Below are positions 42,176 through 50,624 of a stretch of 64,000 nucleotides of DNA, piece by piece; within the stretch, counting starts at the first letter, position 1; every line of letters begins with the position of its first letter. A model generated the notes under the pieces. It searched no databases and was not told the origin of the DNA. It saw only the letters and a program-made list of their open reading frames with translations. Origin of the DNA: an uncultured Succinivibrio sp. (lineage in GTDB: Bacteria; Pseudomonadota; Gammaproteobacteria; Enterobacterales; Succinivibrionaceae); assembly GCA_900767695.1 (NCBI GenBank), contig CAAGAC010000116.1, forward strand, positions 1-64,000, read 5' to 3'. The position numbers and the translations under genes are program-made.

Positions 42176-42970
42176 TCAGAACGGACCCTCGCAGGCCGTG
42201 CCGATTAAGGAGCAGGTCTGCTCGATGATCCCGTTGAAGTCGCGGCTGAAGTTGCCCATGTAGGCATTGAGGCTTATGACCAGCACGACGATGCCGACGA
42301 TCATAGAGATGGCGAAGCCCAGCGAGAAGATGTTGAGCTGCGGGGAGGCGCGGGTCATCACGCCCAGAGTGAAGTTCACCACGAGCATGGTGCAGATGGC
42401 CGAGAGCGACATCGCGACCGCGCCCTGGAACATGAAGGCGCCGAAGGAGGCTATGGAGTAGAGGCCTCCGGGCGGGATGAAGCCACCGCCCATCGGCATG
42501 GTCTCGAAGCTCAATAGCAGCATGCGGAAGAACGCCAGGTGCCCGTCTAGCGCGAAGAACACCAGCGTGGTGAGGATCGTGAAGAACTGCCCGACCACCG
42601 GGGCGTTGGTGCCCGACACGGGATCGACGAGGGAGGCGAAGCCCAGGCCCGTCTGCATCGCCACCACCTGGCCCGCCATCGTGAAGATCTGCGCAAGAAG
42701 CTGGGTCATGTAGCCTATGGCAAGGCCCTTGAGCACTTCCTGGAACACCGTTATGACGCCCTGCACCGAGAAGACGTAGAGGCCATCCGGCGGGGCGGGG
42801 ATCGAGGGGAGCAGGCAGACGGTGAAGGCCATGGCGAGCATCGCGCGCACCAGCACCGGCACCGTGCTTCCCGAGATCACGAAGAAGGTCGCGAAGAACC
42901 CTGAGATCCTGCAGAACGGGAAGATCATGGCGGCAAGGCCGCCTAAGGTGATCGGATCGAGAAAGTCCAT
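42176..42970 (-). CDS. fliR: flagellar export gate protein FliR
   Basis: A 264-residue inner-membrane protein of the type III export gate. Six or so hydrophobic helices are visible with the family start FPFCRISGFFATFFV and the GLGFASLVDP loop. It assembles with FliP and FliQ into the core of the gate. It is the last gene of the block; flhB, which often follows fliR, is absent here and ppnN comes next on the opposite strand. It starts 3 bases after the fliQ stop. Confidence 0.93.
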   Translation of the reverse strand: MDFLDPITLGGLAAMIFPFCRISGFFATFFVISGSTVPVLVRAMLAMAFTVCLLPSIPAPPDGLYVFSVQGVITVFQEVLKGLAIGYMTQLLAQIFTMAGQVVAMQTGLGFASLVDPVSGTNAPVVGQFFTILTTLVFFALDGHLAFFRMLLLSFETMPMGGGFIPPGGLYSIASFGAFMFQGAVAMSLSAICTMLVVNFTLGVMTRASPQLNIFSLGFAISMIVGIVVLVISLNAYMGNFSRDFNGIIEQTCSLIGTACEGPF

Positions 42971-42973
42971 GCG

Positions 42974-43246
42974 CTACGCGATGACCTGCGGGATCTCGTC
43001 GATGAGCATCCTAAAGAACGACATCAGCTTCTCAAGACCCCAGTGGGCGCCGACCATCAGCGCGCCGACGGTCACGAGGAGCCTTGGCAGGAAGGACAGC
43101 GTCTGCTCGTTTATCGAGGTCGCCGTCTGGAAGATCGAGACTATGAGGCCGACGATGAGGGACGGGATGATCGACGCGGCGACGAGCAGGGCCACCAGGC
43201 CCAGGGCCTGCCTCACGATGTCGACGAATACTTCAGGCTGCATCAA
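42974..43246 (-). CDS. fliQ: flagellar export gate protein FliQ
   Basis: A 90-residue protein with two transmembrane helices and the family sequence VVALLVAASIIPSLIVGLIVSIFQTATSINEQTLSF-like pattern between residues 17 and 52 (for example SIFQTATSINEQTL). Four copies join FliP and FliR in the export gate. It starts 7 bases after fliP ends. Length is exactly typical (about 89). Confidence 0.94.
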   Translation of the reverse strand: MMQPEVFVDIVRQALGLVALLVAASIIPSLIVGLIVSIFQTATSINEQTLSFLPRLLVTVGALMVGAHWGLEKLMSFFRMLIDEIPQVIA

Positions 43247-43253
43247 GCGCCTC

Positions 43254-44081
43254 CTATGAAGGGACTCCCAGGCCGTAGCTCTGCACCAGCGTGCCGGTTA
43301 TGAGCGTCCAGCCGTCAACTAGCACGAAGAGCATCAGCTTGAACGGCAGCGACACGATCATCGGCGAGAGCATCATCATGCCCATGGCCATCAGGATCGA
43401 CGCGACCACGAGGTCGATGATGAGGAACGGCAGGAAGATCATGAAGCCGATCTGGAACGCGGTCTTGAGCTCCGAGATCATGAACGCGGGGATCACGACG
43501 CGAAGCGGCAGCCCCTCGGGGGTGTCGGCCTTCTCGCCTGCGTAGTCTGCAAAGGCGTTGAGATCCGAGAGCCTGGTCTGCTCGACCATGAAGTGCTTGA
43601 GCGGCACCTGGGCCTTCTCAAAGGCCTCGCGCGCCTGGATCTGATCGTTGATGTAGGGCTCGATGGCGTCGGTGTACATCTGGTCGAACACCGGCGTCAT
43701 GATGAAGAGCGTCAGGAAGAGCGCGATGCCGATGATGACCTGGTTCGACGGAGAGGTCTGGAGGCCCATCGCCTGCCTGAGGATGGCAAGCACGATCACG
43801 ATGCGTGTGAACGAGGTCATCATGATCAGGATCGAGGGCAGGAACGAGAGCAGCGTCATCAGCACCACGACCTGCAGCGAGACGCTGTAGTCGGAGGTGC
43901 CGTCGGGATTGGTCTTCACCGTGAAGGCGCTGATGTTCAGATCGGCAGCGTGCGCGGCGCACAGGTAGAGCATCGCCCCGCTTGCGCAAAGGGCGAGGAA
44001 GGCAAGCGCCATCGTGCGCGCGAGGCCGTGCAGCCTCGCGTGCAGCGCCTCTATGCGCTCAGCGCCCGGTGCCTGCATCAT
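43254..44081 (-). CDS. fliP: flagellar export gate protein FliP
   Basis: A 275-residue polytopic protein with an N-terminal signal-like segment (residues about 24-46) then the FliP core: [37 protein letters not shown], and the C-terminal [13 protein letters not shown] (landmarks). It is about 30 residues longer than E. coli FliP (245). The start was put at 44081, which leaves AGG 7 bases upstream and a 23-base overlap with fliO; ATGs at 44087 and 44012 are alternatives. Confidence 0.92.
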   Translation of the reverse strand: MMQAPGAERIEALHARLHGLARTMALAFLALCASGAMLYLCAAHAADLNISAFTVKTNPDGTSDYSVSLQVVVLMTLLSFLPSILIMMTSFTRIVIVLAILRQAMGLQTSPSNQVIIGIALFLTLFIMTPVFDQMYTDAIEPYINDQIQAREAFEKAQVPLKHFMVEQTRLSDLNAFADYAGEKADTPEGLPLRVVIPAFMISELKTAFQIGFMIFLPFLIIDLVVASILMAMGMMMLSPMIVSLPFKLMLFVLVDGWTLITGTLVQSYGLGVPS

Positions 44082-44496
44082 CGCCATCCTTTGGAGCGCC
44101 GGCCGCAGGATCCTGTTCCTGGGACTTGCGCTCCTTCTCAAGCCTGCCTGTAAACTCGGCCCCGCCGTCGGGGCCGAGATCGCACAGAAGCGAGACGTTC
44201 TGCGGCGTCACGCCCACGATAAGCCTGCGCCCTGCGATCCTCACCTCGGCGATGCGCTCCTTGGGGCCCACCGGGATCTGGGAGAGCACGCGCGACTGCC
44301 CTCCCCCGCCAAGGCGCACCCGGGTCTTCTTGACGATGTAGGCGAGCACCAGGATGAAGGCGACGATGGCGCAGGTCGAGAACAGCCACGAGACTATCTG
44401 CGACGAGCTTATCCCGGCCTTCGCCGCCGTGTCGGCCTCCCCTGCGGCCATGGCGCAGGCGGGGAGCGATGCCAGAAGGGCTGCGAGCTTTCTCAT
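44059..44496 (-). CDS. fliO: flagellar protein FliO
   Basis: A 145-residue membrane protein that helps FliP assemble. It has an N-terminal signal-like segment, one transmembrane helix ([20 protein letters not shown]), and the cytoplasmic domain with [20 protein letters not shown] and [11 protein letters not shown]. Its ATG overlaps the fliN stop in the ATGA form, so the two are translationally coupled. The C-terminal 25 residues are charged and variable. Confidence 0.88.
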   Translation of the reverse strand: MRKLAALLASLPACAMAAGEADTAAKAGISSSQIVSWLFSTCAIVAFILVLAYIVKKTRVRLGGGGQSRVLSQIPVGPKERIAEVRIAGRRLIVGVTPQNVSLLCDLGPDGGAEFTGRLEKERKSQEQDPAAGAPKDGDDAGTGR

Positions 44497-44930
44497 TTGA
44501 GCTTCTTGATGCGCTCGACCTGGCTTATGACGTCGGTGAGCCTGATGCCGAACTTGTCGTTGACCACCACGACCTCGCCGTGGGCGATCAAGGTGCCGTT
44601 GACGAGCACGTCCAGGGGCTCTCCTGCGAGCCTCTCAAGCTCGATGACCGAGCCCTGGTTTAGCTGCAATAGGTTCCTGATGCTGATCTTGGCGTGGCCG
44701 ACCTCCATCGTGATGGTGACCGGGATGTCCATGATCGCGTCGAGCTTGCGCTTCTCCTCGCGCGAGAGCGGGGCCTGGCTGCCGCCTGCGGCATCCTCCC
44801 CGAAGGACTCCATCTCGGCCTTGGAGGCCTCGGCCGCGGCCCCGGCGTCCGCCTCGCCAGCGGCGTCGCCCGCCTGCTGGGCATTGAGCGCGGCCGCCCA
44901 CTCGTCGGCCAGTTTCTGATCGTCTGACAT
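44493..44930 (-). CDS. fliN: flagellar C-ring protein FliN
   Basis: A 145-residue switch protein. The C-terminal SpoA domain (residues 70-145) reads PVTITMEVGHAKISIRNLL, QGSVIELERLAGEPLDVLVNG and VVVVNDKFGIRLTDV (landmarks). With FliG and FliM it forms the C-ring that sets torque and rotation direction. The N-terminal half is an Ala/Glu-rich linker. It starts 13 bases after fliM with GAGGA upstream. Confidence 0.94.
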   Translation of the reverse strand: MSDDQKLADEWAAALNAQQAGDAAGEADAGAAAEASKAEMESFGEDAAGGSQAPLSREEKRKLDAIMDIPVTITMEVGHAKISIRNLLQLNQGSVIELERLAGEPLDVLVNGTLIAHGEVVVVNDKFGIRLTDVISQVERIKKLK

Positions 44931-44943
44931 ATGGCGTTAATCC

Positions 44944-45990
44944 TCAGTCGTCATCGTATTCCTCAGCCTCTTCCTCGTCGTTGAGGTTGATGCTGTTGCC
45001 CTTGATGAAGGAGATCTCGCTCTTCATGCTCTTGGGCCTCTCGAGCACCTTGCTGATCTTGATGGCAAGGTGGTCCTTGGTCCGCCCGAGCTTGGCCCGG
45101 TAGCTGGGGAGATCCTCGACGTAGACGAGGAGATCCTCGGGCAGATCGACCGGGATGATGTCCCCGGGCTTGAAATTCATGATCTCGTCAAGGCTGACCT
45201 GGCGGTCCAGGAGCTTCACCCTCATGTCCACGGGGACGTCCATGACCTCCTCGCGCAGCGCCCGGTTCCACCTCACATCGGTGTCGCCCTTGTCCGACTG
45301 CACGCCGGCGTCGAGGAGCTCGCGGATAGGCTCGATCATCGAGTAGGGGAAGCAGATGTGCAGATCGCCGCCGCCGCCGTCGAGATCGATGTGGAACTTG
45401 TTGACCACCAGGACCTCGGAGGGGCTGACGATGTTGGCCATCGACGGGTTGACCTCGGAGTCGAGGTACTCGAACTCGACGTCCATCACCGGGGCCCAGG
45501 CCTCCTTGTAGTCCTCGAAGACCATCTTGAGAACCTTCTGGATGATGCGCCTCTCGGTGAGGGTGAACTCGCGGCCCTCGATCTTGGTTCGGAAGCGCCC
45601 CTCCCCCCCGAAGAAGTTCTCCACGAGGATGAAGACGAGCCTGGCCTCCAGGGTCACCAGCGCCGTGCCCTTGAGCGGGCGGAAGCGGACCATGTTCAGC
45701 GAGGTCGGCACGTACAGCGCCTGCACGTACTCGCTGAACTTCATCATCTGCACGCCGCTCCAGGTGACCTCGGCCGAGTGCCTGAGCATGTTGAAGAGGC
45801 TGATGCGCATGTGGCGGGCGAAGCGCTCGTCCACGAGCTCCAGCGTCGGCATGCGGCCGCGGACGATCCTCTCCTGCGAGCCGAAGTCGAAGGGCTTGAT
45901 GCCGCTGTCGTCCTGCGGCTTCTCGGGCTCGACGTCGTCGGCCCCGTGCAGCAGGGCGTCAATCTCGTCCTGGGTTAGGAATTCGGTCAT
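44944..45990 (-). CDS. fliM: flagellar switch protein FliM
   Basis: A 348-residue C-ring protein that binds phosphorylated CheY. The N-terminal CheY-binding peptide is intact (FLTQDEIDALL), the middle CheC-like domain covers residues 45-230, and the SpoA domain follows with VRVKLLDRQVSLDE-like sequence. The extreme C-terminus is acidic (NLNDEEEAEEYDDD). Length is slightly above the E. coli protein (334). It begins 16 bases after fliL with AAGGGG upstream. Confidence 0.95.
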   Translation of the reverse strand: MTEFLTQDEIDALLHGADDVEPEKPQDDSGIKPFDFGSQERIVRGRMPTLELVDERFARHMRISLFNMLRHSAEVTWSGVQMMKFSEYVQALYVPTSLNMVRFRPLKGTALVTLEARLVFILVENFFGGEGRFRTKIEGREFTLTERRIIQKVLKMVFEDYKEAWAPVMDVEFEYLDSEVNPSMANIVSPSEVLVVNKFHIDLDGGGGDLHICFPYSMIEPIRELLDAGVQSDKGDTDVRWNRALREEVMDVPVDMRVKLLDRQVSLDEIMNFKPGDIIPVDLPEDLLVYVEDLPSYRAKLGRTKDHLAIKISKVLERPKSMKSEISFIKGNSINLNDEEEAEEYDDD

Positions 45991-46006
45991 GCGCCGCCCC
46001 TTATCG

Positions 46007-46558
46007 TCACTGCATCACGAAGCCCGTGACGAGCACCTGCTCGATGACGGGCGCGCCCGCCACCTCGGACATCTTGCCGCGCAGGGCGTCGAGGAGTTCT
46101 ATCTTGAGGCGCTCGCGCCCCGAGGGCATGAGCAGCCCGTTGTAGCTCTGCTTGGAGAGTATGCCGAGCGTGGTGCTGTTGAGGAGCGCCAGGTGCTTCT
46201 TGGCAAGCTTCTCGTTCTGCGGGCCGGAGACCACGAGCACCGTCTCTATCTGGGCGGTGTGGGCCCTTCCGCCGTAGTCGAGGTTGAAGGTGAAGGGCTG
46301 GTCGAAGGAAATGTAGATGTCGCGCGTGCGCTCGGCCTCGGCGGCCTTCTTGGCCGCCTGCTGCGCCGCGATCTCCTCGGGGGTCGGTCCCTTGGGCTCG
46401 AACGGGGGCAGCTTCATGAAGTATGCCGCACCCACGTATCCGCCCACGAGGATGCAGAACAGCAGGATCGTGATCAGCACGATCCTCAGGAGCCGCTTAC
46501 CGCGCCTGGGGGCGGCAAGCTCGTCCCCGCCGTCTGCCTGGGCGTCTTTCTTAGCCAT
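46007..46558 (-). CDS. fliL: flagellar basal-body-associated protein FliL
   Basis: A 183-residue protein with one transmembrane helix (residues 24-45, IVLITILLFCILVGGYVGAA) and a periplasmic stomatin-like domain with FTFNLDYGG and LLNSTTLGILSKQ. It surrounds the stators and supports torque. It follows fliK by 111 bases that contain two hairpins, the largest gap in the second half of the operon. GGAGAG lies before the ATG. Confidence 0.9.
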   Translation of the reverse strand: MAKKDAQADGGDELAAPRRGKRLLRIVLITILLFCILVGGYVGAAYFMKLPPFEPKGPTPEEIAAQQAAKKAAEAERTRDIYISFDQPFTFNLDYGGRAHTAQIETVLVVSGPQNEKLAKKHLALLNSTTLGILSKQSYNGLLMPSGRERLKIELLDALRGKMSEVAGAPVIEQVLVTGFVMQ

Positions 46559-46640
46559 TGCTCTCTCCTATCATTGCCATTCATTGTAATGCATGCGCTT
46601 GTTTTTTTTAATGGATCAAAAGGATCCGTGACGGCCGCAG

Positions 46641-46673
46641 CTGACTTGGCGGGGCGCCGCCCCGCCAAGTCAG
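46641..46673 (-). other. 15-bp hairpin overlapping the fliK stop codon
   Basis: CTGACTTGGCGGGGC (46641-46655) and GCCCCGCCAAGTCAG (46659-46673) pair perfectly with a 3-base loop; the fliK TGA lies in the stem. No U-run follows directly. A second hairpin, GGATC-CTTTT-GATCC (46630-46616), comes next on the minus strand. Confidence 0.7.
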
Positions 46674-48592
46674 GCAAAGAGGCTAAGCCCGTCCTCCCCG
46701 GCAGATCCCGGCACCGGGCCATCCTGCGCCAATTCCACGTCGCCTGAGCCGTCGGAAGGGCCTGTTGCAAATAGCGTGCCGCGGCCCTGCCACTGCCCGC
46801 CTTCATTGCCACTGCCCTGCTGCTCCTGCCCCTGGAAGAACCCCGATCCATTGGAACCGTCCTGGGCGAGGCTTCCCTGATCGCCTCCCTCAAGCTCGGC
46901 CTGCGCGAAGATCCCGTTTTTAAGCAGGCCATCGCGCAGGGCGTCCATGCCCTGGGCGAGGATCCCGCGGGCCTGGGAGGAGCTTGCCGAGATCCCGATC
47001 CTCACGGCGTCGCCGTCCTTGTCCGAGTCTATCTGGATCTGCATCGACCCCAGCCCCTCTGGGTTGAGCTCGAAATTGATGGTCTTGAGGTTGCGCGATG
47101 ACATCGCCATCACGGCCTTCGTGATCTCCTCGGCGTTGCGCTTGACGTCCGAGGAGAGCGAGAGCATCGCGTCGCGCAGATCCTGCGCGTCGAGCGCCTC
47201 GCGCGCGGCCGCGCGCGACTGCGAGAGCGGCGAGACGCCGGCAGCCTCCGCCGGGGCCGCCGCGGCGATGCCGGTGGCTGAGGCTGCAGATGCAGCTCCT
47301 GCCTTCACGGCAGAGCCGCTGTCCTGGGCCTCGGATACGCCTGACTGGGAGGCCTTGCCTGCAAGCATCTCGAGGGCGCCGTTCACGCCGCCCCTGGCGC
47401 TGGCATTCTCCTCAGGCGAGCCCTCGCCCTCGGCATTGCCGCCATCGCCCAGACTGCCATGGCGGAGCACCGCAAGCGCCCCGTCGAGGCCGTCGCTTGA
47501 AGAGCTGCCGGATGACGCGTCCTGATCGGCACCCGCGCCGGCGCTGGCGCCGTCATCCTGCTCGGGAAAGAGCTCGGCTGCCGCCTGCACGCTGTCGGCG
47601 ATGGCGGAGAGCTCGTCGGCAGTCTCCTGCGCAGCCTGCGACTGCGCTGCCCCCGGGGTCTCCGACACCGTGCCCCTGGTGACCCCGGCGTCCTCGAAAA
47701 GCTCGCCGAGCGCGGCGCTGTTCTCTGACACAGGCTTGGCCTCGGAGGGATCCTGCTTGAGCGCCTGCGCCTCGGCGGCATCTACCGCAAGCTCCTGCAT
47801 CGCGGCGCCATCGTCCCTATTGGCGGCGGTATCCGCGCCTTCCTGCGCTGCATCGGTCACCGCTTTCTGCACGGCCCTGCCGGCATCGGCGACTGCCTTG
47901 GCGGCGGCATCCATCACCGGATCGCCATCGTCTGAGGCGCCGGGGCCATGGGCCTCGGGCGCGCCTTCCAGAAGCGTCCAGGAAGGATCCTCCGCATTGC
48001 CTGAAGGAGGCAGGGCATTGGGATCAAGCGCGTCCGCCGCGACAAGGGCCGCATCGGCCTCAAGCGCAGTCTCGTCGACTGCCTGATCCTGCAAGGCGCC
48101 ATCTGGCGCCTCCTCAGGCTCGTCCGCGCGGGCGGCATCATTTGCCGCCTGGGGCCTTTCAGGCTCGGAGACGCGCTCCTGCACCTGAGGATCGCCTGCA
48201 TGGCCATCCCTCTTATCAGCCGCGCGCGCCCTTGAAGAGTCGGCATTGCCGCCTGCCTTGGCAGAGTCTGCCCTGGGTGAGCCCGCTCTAGGTGACTCCT
48301 GCGAGGCGGCCGAAGACGAGGCATCCGAGGACGACCCAAGCGATTCGAGCGCCTGATTTGAGGAGTTCCTCCTCCTCTGGGCGCCCTGCCCCGAGGAGGG
48401 CACATAGCTCGTCCTACCATTGCGCACCGCATTTGACTGCAGCGCCCCGCCAAGGCCCTGGGAGCTGTCCTTTGAGATCTGCCCCAGGAGCAGCGCGAAG
48501 TCGGCTCCAAGCGAGGCGGTCGTGAGCGAGCTGATGCCGCTTGCGGCAAGATCCGCATTCGTCCCAGTGCTGAGCGCTCCTAACTGATTCAT
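46670..48592 (-). CDS. fliK: flagellar hook-length control protein FliK
   Basis: A 640-residue secreted ruler and substrate-specificity switch. The N-terminal 480 residues are low-complexity, rich in Ala, Ser, Asp, Glu and Gly, as expected for a ruler. The C-terminal Flg_hook domain (residues about 485-575) carries LKTINFELNPEGLGSMQIQI and SSSQARGILAQGMDALRDGLL (landmarks). It is longer than E. coli FliK (375), which may imply a longer hook. AGGAGG precedes the ATG. A sigma-54 promoter match and a hairpin lie between it and fliJ. Confidence 0.88.
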   Translation of the reverse strand: MNQLGALSTGTNADLAASGISSLTTASLGADFALLLGQISKDSSQGLGGALQSNAVRNGRTSYVPSSGQGAQRRRNSSNQALESLGSSSDASSSAASQESPRAGSPRADSAKAGGNADSSRARAADKRDGHAGDPQVQERVSEPERPQAANDAARADEPEEAPDGALQDQAVDETALEADAALVAADALDPNALPPSGNAEDPSWTLLEGAPEAHGPGASDDGDPVMDAAAKAVADAGRAVQKAVTDAAQEGADTAANRDDGAAMQELAVDAAEAQALKQDPSEAKPVSENSAALGELFEDAGVTRGTVSETPGAAQSQAAQETADELSAIADSVQAAAELFPEQDDGASAGAGADQDASSGSSSSDGLDGALAVLRHGSLGDGGNAEGEGSPEENASARGGVNGALEMLAGKASQSGVSEAQDSGSAVKAGAASAASATGIAAAAPAEAAGVSPLSQSRAAAREALDAQDLRDAMLSLSSDVKRNAEEITKAVMAMSSRNLKTINFELNPEGLGSMQIQIDSDKDGDAVRIGISASSSQARGILAQGMDALRDGLLKNGIFAQAELEGGDQGSLAQDGSNGSGFFQGQEQQGSGNEGGQWQGRGTLFATGPSDGSGDVELAQDGPVPGSAGEDGLSLFA

Positions 48593-48632
48593 GCTTCAAC
48601 CTCCTAAAAAGGCTGTGTTTTTATGAAGTTGC

Positions 48633-48670
48633 CCGCGGCATCTGGGGCGTCCTGCGCCCTTCTGCCGCGG
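48633..48670 (-). other. hairpin in the fliK leader
   Basis: CCGCGGCA (48633-48640) pairs with TGCCGCGG (48663-48670), with an inner GGGGCG/CGCCC stem. It lies between the sigma-54 match and fliK and could terminate readthrough from fliJ or shape the fliK leader. Confidence 0.5.
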
Positions 48671-48686
48671 CCTTTTCAGGGATTGA

Positions 48687-48702
48687 TGCAATTAGCTTGC
48701 CA
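48687..48702 (-). promoter_or_regulatory. candidate sigma-54 promoter for fliK
   Basis: The minus strand reads TGGCAAGCTAATTGCA, against the RpoN consensus TGGCACG-N4-TTGCA. The invariant GG and GC are 10 bases apart as required. It starts two bases after the fliJ stop and 95 bases before fliK. Confidence 0.6.
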
Positions 48703-48704
48703 GC

Positions 48705-49163
48705 TTACTTGCCGTTCTTTTCGAGCATGATCCTCGCCATCTTCGAGGAGACGGTGTCGTCGGAGAGCTTGGCCTCGGCGCGCGCCTCCTTTGCAAGGCG
48801 CTTTTTGCGGTGGGACTCGATGAGGGACTCGATTATCTTGCGCTGCTGGCGGGCCCTGATGAAGTCGAGCCGGCACTGCTCGGCGCGCTGCTTCAATCCC
48901 TCGAGCACCTGGGTCTGGCGCCTTGCGGCGTCGTCCAGGCGGGAGATGAAGTCCTCGTATGCAAGGTACTGGTTCATCGAGAGTATGGAGGCGGACTTCT
49001 GCTCCATCTCCTTCACATAGAGAGCGCGGAAGTCTGAGAGCTTCTGGATCTGGGCCTCGCAGCCTGCGACTGCTGCAAGCGACTGGCTCCACTTGGACTG
49101 GGCCGCGTCCTCGCTTTTCTTTCGAAGCTCGAGCACGCGCTCAAGCCCGCGGTCGGAGGCCAT
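48705..49163 (-). CDS. fliJ: flagellar export chaperone FliJ
   Basis: A 152-residue, almost fully helical coiled-coil protein (MASDRGLERVLELRKKSEDA, then regular Gln/Arg/Glu heptads). FliJ links the FliI ATPase to the FlhA gate, much as the gamma subunit does in F-type ATPases. It starts right at the fliI stop (TGATGAATG), so coupling is likely. Sequence conservation is low in this family; the call rests on size, coiled coil and position between fliI and fliK. Confidence 0.88.
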   Translation of the reverse strand: MASDRGLERVLELRKKSEDAAQSKWSQSLAAVAGCEAQIQKLSDFRALYVKEMEQKSASILSMNQYLAYEDFISRLDDAARRQTQVLEGLKQRAEQCRLDFIRARQQRKIIESLIESHRKKRLAKEARAEAKLSDDTVSSKMARIMLEKNGK

Positions 49164-49166
49164 TCA

Positions 49167-50624
49167 TCACCTCACGCGCTGGAAGGCGCCCTGGCCCTGG
49201 GGCCTGCCGCCCTGCGCGGGCGGCCTGGCCCCGCCCTGGGCATTGGCGATCGCCTGGGCCTGCTGGGCCTTCAGCGCGTCGGTGCGCTTCTGGGCGTCGC
49301 CGATGAGCACCAGCGCGACCTTCTTCATGTCCTCGACGCTCTGGGCGTAGGGGATCACCTGCCTGAAGTCCTGCTGGGTGAACTCGTCGATGTAGGGCTT
49401 GATCATGATCGCCTGATCGATGCGCGGATCGGAGCCCTTCTGGTAGGCGCCGATCTGGATGAGCTCGCGGCTCTCGTTGTACTGGGCCACGCACTGCCTG
49501 ATGGTGCGCGCCATCACCAGGTGCTCCTGGGTGACCACGGCCGGCATCACGCGGCTTATCGACTTCTCGACGTCGATGGCCGGGTAGTGCCCGGCGTCGG
49601 CGAGCGCGCGGGAGAGCACGATGTGCCCGTCGAGGATGGCGCGGGCGGAGTCGGCTATGGGGTCCTGGAGATCGTCGCCCTCGACGAGCACCGTGAAGAA
49701 CGCGGTGATCGACCCCTGCCCCTCGCCGCCGTTGCCGGCGCGCTCGACGAGCGCCGGGAGCCTTGCAAACACCGATGGCGGGTAGCCCTTGGTCGCAGGC
49801 GGCTCGCCGACAGCCAGCGCAATCTCGCGCTGGGCCATGGCGTAGCGGGTGAGGGAGTCTACGAGCAGGAGCACGCTCTTTCCCTGATCGCGAAAGTACT
49901 CGGCGATCGAGAGCGTGGTCTCGCAGCCCTTGAGACGCATCAAAGGCGAGGCGTCTGCAGGGGCGGCCACCACCACGCTGCGCGCCCTGCCCTCGGCGCC
50001 CAGGATGTCGTCGATGAACTCGCGCACCTCGCGCCCGCGCTCGCCGATGAGCCCGACGACGACCACGTCGGCGCTGGTGCCGCGGGTCATCATGCCCAGG
50101 AGCACCGACTTGCCCACGCCCGAGCCTGCGAAGAGGCCCATGCGCTGGCCCTTGCCGATGGTGAGCAGGGAGTTGATGGCGCGCACGCCGACGTCGAGGG
50201 GCTCCTTGATGGGGCGCCTTGCCATCGGGTTGACCTTGCGGTGGCGGTAGCGCGGGCCGCGGCGCGGGGGCAAGGGCCCGAGGCCGTCGATGGGGTTGCC
50301 GATGCCGTCCACGACGCGCCCCAGGAGGTGGTCGCCGTAGGGGAAGTCGTCGCCCGAGGTGTCCGGGGTCACCGGATCGCCGCTCTCGACGCCCGCAATC
50401 TCCTCGGTGGGCATCAGGAAGGTGGTCCTGCCCGAGAAGCCCACCACCTCGGCGCGCATCGGGCCGTCGGCGGTGTCGATGCGGCAGCGCGTGCCCACGG
50501 GCACGCGGATCCCGGTGCACTCGAGCGTGAGCCCGACCACGCGGGTCAGCACGCCGGAGACGGACGGTGTCCTCTCCTTCTCGGGGATGTCGATGGATTC
50601 AAGGCGCGAGAGCAGGCGGTTCAT
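49167..50624 (-). CDS. fliI: flagellum-specific ATPase FliI
   Basis: A 485-residue ATPase of the type III export apparatus, related to F1 beta. Walker A is GLFAGSGVGKSVLL (around residues 165-178), Walker B VLLLVDSLTRYA, and TKGYPPSVFARLP is the FliI/YscN signature. The C-terminal 40 residues form a Gln/Ala/Gly-rich tail not usual in the family. The ATG overlaps the fliH stop (ATGA). It works as a hexamer with FliH and FliJ at the export gate. Confidence 0.95.
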   Translation of the reverse strand: MNRLLSRLESIDIPEKERTPSVSGVLTRVVGLTLECTGIRVPVGTRCRIDTADGPMRAEVVGFSGRTTFLMPTEEIAGVESGDPVTPDTSGDDFPYGDHLLGRVVDGIGNPIDGLGPLPPRRGPRYRHRKVNPMARRPIKEPLDVGVRAINSLLTIGKGQRMGLFAGSGVGKSVLLGMMTRGTSADVVVVGLIGERGREVREFIDDILGAEGRARSVVVAAPADASPLMRLKGCETTLSIAEYFRDQGKSVLLLVDSLTRYAMAQREIALAVGEPPATKGYPPSVFARLPALVERAGNGGEGQGSITAFFTVLVEGDDLQDPIADSARAILDGHIVLSRALADAGHYPAIDVEKSISRVMPAVVTQEHLVMARTIRQCVAQYNESRELIQIGAYQKGSDPRIDQAIMIKPYIDEFTQQDFRQVIPYAQSVEDMKKVALVLIGDAQKRTDALKAQQAQAIANAQGGARPPAQGGRPQGQGAFQRVR

